Below are positions 57,344 through 64,000 of a stretch of 64,000 bases of DNA, one piece after another. The position numbers and the translations under genes were made by a program. Within the stretch, counting starts at the first letter, position 1; each line of letters begins with the position of its first letter. The stretch is from Filosporella fistucella (taxonomy: Eukaryota > Ascomycota > Leotiomycetes > Helotiales), in assembly GCA_030077755.1 (NCBI GenBank), contig JAQJZZ010000021.1, positions 992,001 through 1,056,000 of the forward strand, in the 5' to 3' direction. The notes under the pieces were generated by a model. That model ran no database searches, was not told the origin of the DNA, and saw only the letters and a program-made list of their open reading frames with translations.

Positions 57344-57943
57344 ATGGATGGTGCACCTTATTACAGAGAACTTCCGGTGCACCACAGGGTGATCCTCCAA
57401 ACAATTATTGACAATGCTGATAAAGCATGGTACAGAGGTATTCCATTGCCATGGTACCAGTTGATAGCAGATACGTTGAGTTCAGAAATTAAGAAAGCGG
57501 AGCCAGACTGGATTGCCCCTCTTTACGAGTCACACGATATTGCCAACCAAATCCATCTCTTTTATGAACAATACAATCGAGGACCGCCTGCTTACTACCC
57601 TGTACCCCTTCCTAATCCATACGCAGCAATACCACCCTGTTATAATGAGCCAAGAGGCTACGAATCTCAATATAGGAGTGAACACGCCGTCGCCCGCAGG
57701 TGGGAGCGGTTTGAGAACGACACTTTGAGAGAACTACTAGCTAGTGGACAATATGAGTTTTATTCAGAGGTCGCAGATAGGATGAATCAGATATCCAGAG
57801 AGCGAAATTGGTGGTGGGGTTCGTGTGAACGCCGACATTATCTTGGAAACGCACTCGGCATGAGGGCTCAGCGATATTCCATGCGATTTTCCAGACGGTC
57901 GAATGTTTCCAATCAGCCGCAGCAAGGAGCTTATCATTACTAA
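57344..57943 (+). CDS. Hypothetical protein (199 aa), possible SANT/Myb-like helices
   Basis: A single-exon ORF with its first ATG at 57344. The first half has HHRVILQTIIDNADKAWYRG...YQLIADTLSSEIKKAEPDW; the second has RWERFENDTLRELLASGQ and SEVADRMN, followed by GSCERRHYLGNALGMRAQRY. Tryptophan spacing in each half loosely recalls the W-based SANT/Myb helix pattern, but I could not confirm it. The middle is Pro/Tyr-rich (PPAYYPVPLPNPYAAIPPC). No signal or membrane segment. Protein-like composition and length support a real gene; function is unknown. Confidence 0.6.
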   Translation: MDGAPYYRELPVHHRVILQTIIDNADKAWYRGIPLPWYQLIADTLSSEIKKAEPDWIAPLYESHDIANQIHLFYEQYNRGPPAYYPVPLPNPYAAIPPCYNEPRGYESQYRSEHAVARRWERFENDTLRELLASGQYEFYSEVADRMNQISRERNWWWGSCERRHYLGNALGMRAQRYSMRFSRRSNVSNQPQQGAYHY

Positions 57944-58809
57944 AGGGGAGAATCTGGTATGGCGGTTGTGGAGTGTGTAAAATAGATTGCGATTAGGATT
58001 CACATGATCCAATCGCTTGCGTGACTTTCAAACTGGTAGCATTCAAAACTTTGTTATGCTGAGTGATTCCTTGAAGATGTACCAAGAATATAATAATACA
58101 TCATGATTAGGTATGATAGTTCCAGGGCAACATGACAAGTTCGACACAGGGACAAATGCCCGGTGCCTGAAATAACATTCTTACCTGGCCTACACACCCT
58201 ATATTTGGCGCACATACCCGCTTTCTATTATTTGATGACACGCACCCTCCCTTTTGTTTGCACCCTCCCTTTTATTTGCACCCTCCCTTTTATTTGCACC
58301 CTCCCTTTTGTGGCTATCTCAAACAAGGCGCCATTGAGAATACCCTCATCGTCGCTCTCGAACTGAAGAACCTCCGTGAATAACTTTATTTCCACCTAGG
58401 CGAGGAGGCCAATTCTGAGAATTAAAGCTGATGAGTATCTGCTTGCATCTCCGTTCAGGAATTCAGGAACATTTCACTCCGGCATGGCCCCAAGCGAGAG
58501 TTTTCTGGGGATCATACCCCACAAAATTAACCCCACGGTGTCGCATATTAGCGAAGACAACATCTCAGCAACCTTAATTCCACCACTTCTGTTGCCAAAC
58601 CCCCTTCTAATCATATAAACACATATAAGCGCTGCCCGCTACCGCTTCTCAGAAAATCCATGGCCTAAAAAATTCAATATAGCATCAATTTCGCGGGGAC
58701 GAGGAATAACACAGTCGAGATACCTGGCCCTCGAATGAGCATGGAGAGACGTGACATTCTGAAGATTCAAATACTGCGCCACAAGTGATAACTCTACACA
58801 ATTCAGAAC
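57944..58809. other. Intergenic with an 18-bp tandem repeat
   Basis: Region between the hypothetical gene and the GH78 gene. No supported gene; the tandem repeat is listed separately. Confidence 0.5.
58242..58311. repeat. Four tandem 18-bp units (GCACCCTCCCTTTTATTT type)
   Basis: Units start at 58242, 58260, 58278 and 58296. The second and third are identical; the first and fourth differ at one or a few bases near the 3' end. The stretch is open in one frame but lies in an intergenic region, so I treat it as a minisatellite. Confidence 0.85.
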
Positions 58810-61042
58810 ATGGAATCGAGAATGGAGGCTGGCAAAAATGCAGCCGATCATTGGCTCCAGCTCTTTTGGTCTACGATTGAATATATCGACTCAACGCAAA
58901 TATTCCAGATTCCAACAACCTTGGTTTTCCTCTTCATGATCGCCACGCAAATCGCATATTTTACTGGTTCTCTGGTCCACAAACCCTTGGCGCCTGTGCA
59001 AGGAGATTGTTGGCGGGATACGATATGTACCAATAGAACTCCTGCTTTTCCTGGGCCATGGGAGAACCATATCTATGCACCAAAATCCAGAACAATATCG
59101 CCATTACCTTCAGCTGGTACACTCTCATCCAATGGATCTCTGGTCGTCTACGATTTTGGAAAAGAGGTGGGGGGCATTATAAGGTTGACTTATAAAGCAT
59201 CCGGATCAGGAACCGTAGGTTTAGCCTTTTCAGAGGCGAAGAATTGGACAGGAGAAGCATCTGATGGATCGAATGGAGCGTATCATCCTGGTGGCGACGG
59301 TGCACTTTTCTTCGATTTCACGAGCACGACGAAAGGTGCATACACAATGCCGGATGCACAGCTTCGAGGAGGTTTCAGATATATGTCTGTATTTGTTTTC
59401 ACCAAAACGAAGAAACCCATCAATGTGGAAATCACATCCATCGATTTAGAAATCGCATTTCAGCCTACTTGGCCCGATTTGAGGGCTTATGGTGGATACT
59501 TCCATTCCAACGACGAGCTGCTGAATCGGATTTGGTATGCGGGAGCATACACACTTCAGACGAACTCCATTCCACCACGAACTGGGAGGGTGTTTCCATT
59601 GTTAGAACAAGGATGGCGAAATGATGCTTATTTGGGAACATCAGGTCCCAGTATTTTGGTTGATGGGAGCAAAAGAGATCGAGCTACTTGGTCAGGTGAC
59701 TTGGGCATCGCCCTGCCAAGCGTGTTTGTGAGCACAGGGGATTTCGAGAGCGCAAAGAATGCACTGCAGTTGCAATTTGATCTTCAGGTAAGTTATCTAT
59801 TAAGTGAAATCTCGAACATGAAACATACTGACATTATCAAGCGCGAGTCAGGAGAACTTCCCATGGCTGGACCACCAATCAACTTCTATGGCTCAGACAC
59901 CTACCATCTCTCCTCCATCATAGGCACCTATGAATATATTCTCTACAGCGGCGATATGGCCTTCTTGAATGCGAATTGGGAAAAGCTCAAGCTAGCGATC
60001 TTGTGGATCACTAACAAAATCGATGATTCAGGATTACTCTACGTTACCGGAGCAGCTGACTGGGGGCGACTAACTCAAGGCGGATATAATACAGGAGCAA
60101 ATGCAATGATGTATCGAAGTCTCATCACAGGAAGCATCATGGCAAACTGGACTAATGAACCGACATGGGCATCGAAATGGACAGCTCAAGCAGCGAAAAT
60201 AAAAACTGTCATTAATTCCCCAAAATACAATTGGGATTCTTTATTTGGGTAAGTTGAAACTCTCCCTCTCTTATATTTTGACTAAGAATCCCAGCGCATT
60301 CAAAGACACACCCACATCCTCCCTCCACCCCCAAGACGGCAACTCCCTCTCCCTCTACTACTCCCTAGCCAACTCCTCCTTGTCTCCCTCAATCAGCACC
60401 TCTCTCCTCAAAAACTGGGGTCCCCTAGGCGCAATCTGTCCCGAGCTTCCCTCAAACATAGTCCCCTATATCGAAAGCATAGAGATAAAAGCGCACTTCT
60501 CTATCTTCCAATCCCTCCGCGCACTCTCCCTCGTCCGTCTAAGCTGGGGCTGGTACCTGAACAATCCTTTCGGGACCGAAAGTACATTTCTAGAAGGCTA
60601 TCTCTCGGATGGAAGTTTTGGATATAGAACTACGGCGTATGGGAATGATGCGTCGTATACGAGTCATGCGCATGGATGGAGTACGGGACCGACGCATGCA
60701 CTCAGTTATTATGTGCTGGGCATACAGTTGACGCAACCGGGAGGAGGGGAATGGGTGTTAGCGCCGCAGTTTGGAGATTTGACGGAGGTGGAAGGAGGGT
60801 TTTCGGCGGGGAGGGGCAAGTTTTGGGCGGGATGGAAGAGGAATGAGGAGGGGTATGTTTTGGGGTATGAGATGCCTGAGGGGACGAGGGGGAAGGTGGT
60901 TCTGCCTGCCGGTGTGGATAAGGTTCCAAGGGTGGTGGTTGATGGGGTTGTTGTTGTGAATGGGATGTACGATGCGGTGTTGGGCGTGGTTAAGATAGAG
61001 GGTCGGTCTGGGGGTAAGGGTGAGATTGTCGTTACATATTAG
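58810..61042 (+). CDS. GH78-type alpha-L-rhamnosidase, secreted or membrane-anchored
   Basis: Three exons (58810-59787, 59842-60248, 60295-61042) join in frame to 710 residues; introns are 54 (a multiple of three, no stop) and 46 nt. Residues about 31-52 are hydrophobic (TTLVFLFMIATQIAYFTG), so the protein starts with a signal anchor or, from an ATG at 58936, a signal peptide. The first half has a beta-sandwich (YDFGKEVGGIIRL) and the second a helical barrel beginning GYFHSNDELLNRIWYAG. A DGSKRDRATWSGDLG segment carries the conserved Asp of the family's general acid region, and GYGNDASYTSHAHGWSTGPTH-like blocks come late. GH78 releases terminal alpha-L-rhamnose from plant glycosides and pectin side chains. 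No neighbour suggests a rhamnose cluster. Confidence 0.88.
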
Positions 61043-61336
61043 ACAGTTGGATATGGATTATAGATAGCGGATATTTTGCATAGGTATAGATTAGAGAATA
61101 TCTTGAACATCTTTTCATATTGCTTGTATTATATGAGGCTTTAAATCTTAACACGAAACATGGGGTACATGAAATTATTGCGACTGCAAAGTGTTGCCGC
61201 CGTCTAATCTCAAACCCCAAGTGGATGGACAGTTCCAGATCAGGTATCATTTGCATTATCATCAGAGCATCTCCTCATTCCCATTCGGGGAGTTGATATC
61301 GTCTTTTAAATTCTCTCATCTTCGACTCCAATCACT
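61043..61336. other. Convergent 3' spacer
   Basis: Short spacer between the GH78 gene (plus) and the permease gene (minus). No gene. Confidence 0.5.
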
Positions 61337-63115
61337 CTAATCGAGCATCCATCCCCTCACAATTGTCACAGGTCCCTTATACACCTTCCTAGCTCTAACC
61401 CAGTAATCCACCAAACTGATAAGTGCAACGCCGACGAACATTACTGAAGCCCAATTGAAATCCACCGCAGTAACAGGTGTAGCATTTGGCCAAAAACACC
61501 AAAAGAAGGCGAAAAGCGAGTATAAGAATCCGCCAATGTTAACCGGTATGCCCCACTTTCCTAAGCTCCATCTTGCTTTGGGAAGCATTTCTGGGTGATT
61601 CCATCTCCTGTACAATACACATCCAATAGAGACAACGTATGTGATCATCAGCGACACGAGATTGAGTGAGATAATAGCATTGAATGCAACATCAGATCCA
61701 ATGTTGATCAGTGACAGAAGGATGGTAATCATGCAGGTGAATGAGACCGCATTGACTGGAATCTGAAGACGAGGATTGATATGAGCAATCCATCTCCAAA
61801 ATGGGAGTCCAGCATCTCTTGCAAACGCCCATGTTTGTCGTGATGTCGAGAGGTTGTAGGACAGAGTGCCAGCGAAAATCAGCACGGTAACAATCGATGT
61901 CAGACCATTGAGACCGCTCAAAGACACTGTCTGACGGAAGACCCAAATAAAAGGATATCCTGTATTATCGTTCAAGGCATCATCGATGTTTGTGATGCAG
62001 AACATGAATGAGATCAAAAACACAAAGCCGAGCCCCGCATTCAATAGATAGGAGCTTATCATAGCTTTTGGGACAGTGGCTCCGGCATCTTTGATTTCTT
62101 CGGACATGTGGGCTGCCGCATCAGAACCTACATGATGGTCAGCAATGAGTCTAAAACAAATGTCGAGGCACTTGAAGAACTCACAAATCAATCCATATAG
62201 AGCTGAGATCTGCCCAATCATCAGACTCAACCCCATTGTACCCCAGCCACCCCCATTTGTAAACTTGGTGAAGACAACATCTGCTGTATTATGAGGGCTC
62301 AGAACCCAGAAAATGATCATGATAGCCAGAAATCCTCCAATGTGCACAATGAGCATCATGTTTTGGATCAATGGCATTGCTCTCGAGCCCCACACGTTAA
62401 GCAACCACACCACAAAGGTCACGGCAAACACAAAGAGTGTTCCTTGCCAATTCGTAGCAGAGTATGAGGGATAATTGACAGCAATAAGAGACTGAATCAG
62501 TGTTCCCACTAGAAATGGTCCTGAGGCTGTTCCGGCTTGCCATGATAGGGTCGACATCCAGCCCATAGAATGTGAGAGGAATTTTTGGTATCTTGGTGGA
62601 GCAAATTCGGAAACCCAGTGATACTGTCCTCCGGAAGTTGGGGCCATCGATGCCATTTCTGCCAAAGAAACATTGACCAGTCCCATACCAAAAAATGTCC
62701 AGACGTACGTCCATATCAGCCCGGCCCGGCCACCATCGGTCAATCCCTGGGTCGTCGCACTGGATAGGAATCAACATATATGTGAGGAAGTAGTTTCGGA
62801 TTAACCTACGTCAAGAGAACCTCCCACGTTCCTTGGAGAATGACAACGAAACTTAGGGCAGAGAGAGGCCGGAAATTTCTCTGTGCTTCGTTAATTCTGG
62901 CTATTGTGGTGGCAGAGAAGGCTTACTCTCAACTCTTGGACCTTTCCCATACGATCCATATCATATTTGTCATGGCGAGTCGAACCAAGGTGGTCATGAT
63001 AGCTGTCTTCCTCCAGCTCTGGATTTTCTCCTCCGCTGAGAGACTCCGGTTTTGAGGGAGAATCTTGGACAGATTCAGACGTAGCAGGCCGTGACTTTGA
63101 AAATCGCTCTGCCAT
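61337..63115 (-). CDS. Amino-acid/GABA-type permease (APC superfamily, ACT-like)
   Basis: Four exons (62927-63115, 62810-62880, 62185-62759, 61337-62127) join in frame to 541 residues; introns are 46, 50 and 57 nt, the last a multiple of three. The hydrophilic N-terminus of about 65 residues is followed by the family block RNFRPLSALSFVVILQGTWE, TTQGLTDGGRAGLIWTYVWTF and EMASMAPTSGGQYHWVSEFA. The SDAAAHMSEEIKDAGATVPKAM loop then appears across the last splice site; this is typical of ACT-family transporters (GABA, choline, polyamines). About 12 helices. Probably plasma membrane or vacuole; uptake of amines or amino acids is the likely role, exact substrate unknown. Confidence 0.94.
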
Positions 63116-64000
63116 GTTGAAAGGAAGAGAGTGTGTCAATCTCTGTATTCTGTGCGTTTGAAAAGCTGCCGCAGCTGGCAAAAAGAAAGAATGCAATGGC
63201 TAAGTAGAACTTTTGAAGTGTTGGACGCGCAAGACCGGAGGTCAACAAAACCTCTCGTCGGTTACAGCACCACCCCACCTAATGCCAATTCTTTCCAAGG
63301 GTTCCGGCTTTTGCCCCTAACACCTTCCTCGTTCGTTCTACGTTTGTCTGAATGATTTCAGTTCGTAATATCTCTTGGCGGTTCTTCAAGATCTTCTCTC
63401 ACTAAACTTCGCTGACAAATCCCTTTACAACAACCGGGACAGCTTTTAGAATTTTCAAACAGTCAATTCTCCGTCTTTAACAAGTTAACAGACATTTTCT
63501 TCATCTTCCAAATTTCCGGAAGGAGGAGGCGGATAGACCCTTGCCCGTTGAATAGACTTCTAAACTAGTATCCCGAGCCGTCCCCTTGGCAGTCTGAAGT
63601 TGATATCTCTTGCAGCCGACTAACAGACACTAAGTGAAAAACAGCTCATTTATGCGGAAGATGTCGACAGCGGCGCTGCTTGGAAACCAATGAAAGTTTT
63701 TGCGCATATGAAAGAGTCTAGTTTTATGGCTGGAGCATTAAAGACTTGTTGATCTTCGAGCTGGCAAAACTTTCGGTCCCTGGTTTGAGTTTGGCTGTCT
63801 CACTATTTTCTACTCTTACAAAGTTGATACCCTCCTCATTCAGGTTATTTGCATGTGCTTAATTACTTATTTCCTTACTTGCTTCTAGAGCATGAATTAT
63901 AACGATTGCAATAGTAACTTTCCAAGACAAATGGAGAGCAGCTGAAGAAGAAAAAAAGGAAATACAAAGGACCCAACCAATTATTCCCTCGTTTCCCCAA
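63116..64000. other. Right-end intergenic, promoter of the permease gene
   Basis: No gene can be supported in the last 885 bp. Short frames only. Confidence 0.45.

Overview
The window is eukaryotic nuclear DNA from a filamentous ascomycete (Pezizomycotina). Nearly every gene is split by short GT-AG introns of 41-73 nt. The gene content is typically fungal: HET-domain and STAND/NACHT-ankyrin proteins, an AA9 LPMO with a CBM1, a secreted GH1, a fungal-type aquaporin, 2EXR and TNT-domain proteins. The overall style suggests Leotiomycetes, but that is an impression and not a test. No bacterial signals, CRISPR array, intact transposon or rRNA was seen. I rebuilt the exon models by hand from splice sites and frame continuity, so starts and some introns are predictions.

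Layout. 1-9.1 kb: a possible HET-protein first exon running off the left edge, a MARVEL membrane protein, a XIP-like aquaporin divergent from the complex I 24-kDa subunit, then an AT-rich gene-poor stretch ending at a tRNA-Arg(UCG). 9.6-19.4 kb: an alpha/beta hydrolase, an AA9-CBM1 LPMO, two very small membrane proteins, a GH1 beta-glucosidase, and a divergent secreted glucanase that resembles the endo-beta-1,2-glucanase (GH162/GH144) group. This is a small carbohydrate-degradation neighbourhood. 19.5-27 kb: a BTB protein, an F-box-like Cys-rich protein, an epoxide hydrolase and a secreted SnoaL-like protein. 27.5-39 kb: a HET-domain protein, a 1,343-residue orphan protein, and, divergent from the orphan, a NACHT-type NLR with nearly identical 99-bp ankyrin repeats. 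39.6-48.3 kb: a secreted TNT-type NADase, a catalase-like haem protein, a possible small ORF, an MFS anion:cation symporter and a cupin. 49.5-56.4 kb: two genes sharing an unusual C2H2/Cys-rich module, one of them fused to a caspase-like (C14) domain, separated by a decayed 2EXR gene. 57.3-63.1 kb: a hypothetical protein, a GH78 rhamnosidase and an amino-acid permease.

The most distinctive theme is candidate self/non-self recognition and regulated cell death: HET protein(s), an NLR with diversifying repeats, a caspase-like zinc-finger protein and a secreted NADase lie within about 30 kb. That they form one system is inference. The strongest individual observations are the caspase-like/zinc-finger fusion with its tandem zinc-finger paralog, the 99-bp ankyrin repeat array, a 120-bp intron bounded by 22-bp direct repeats in the orphan gene (a likely recent intron gain), and the orphan gene itself.
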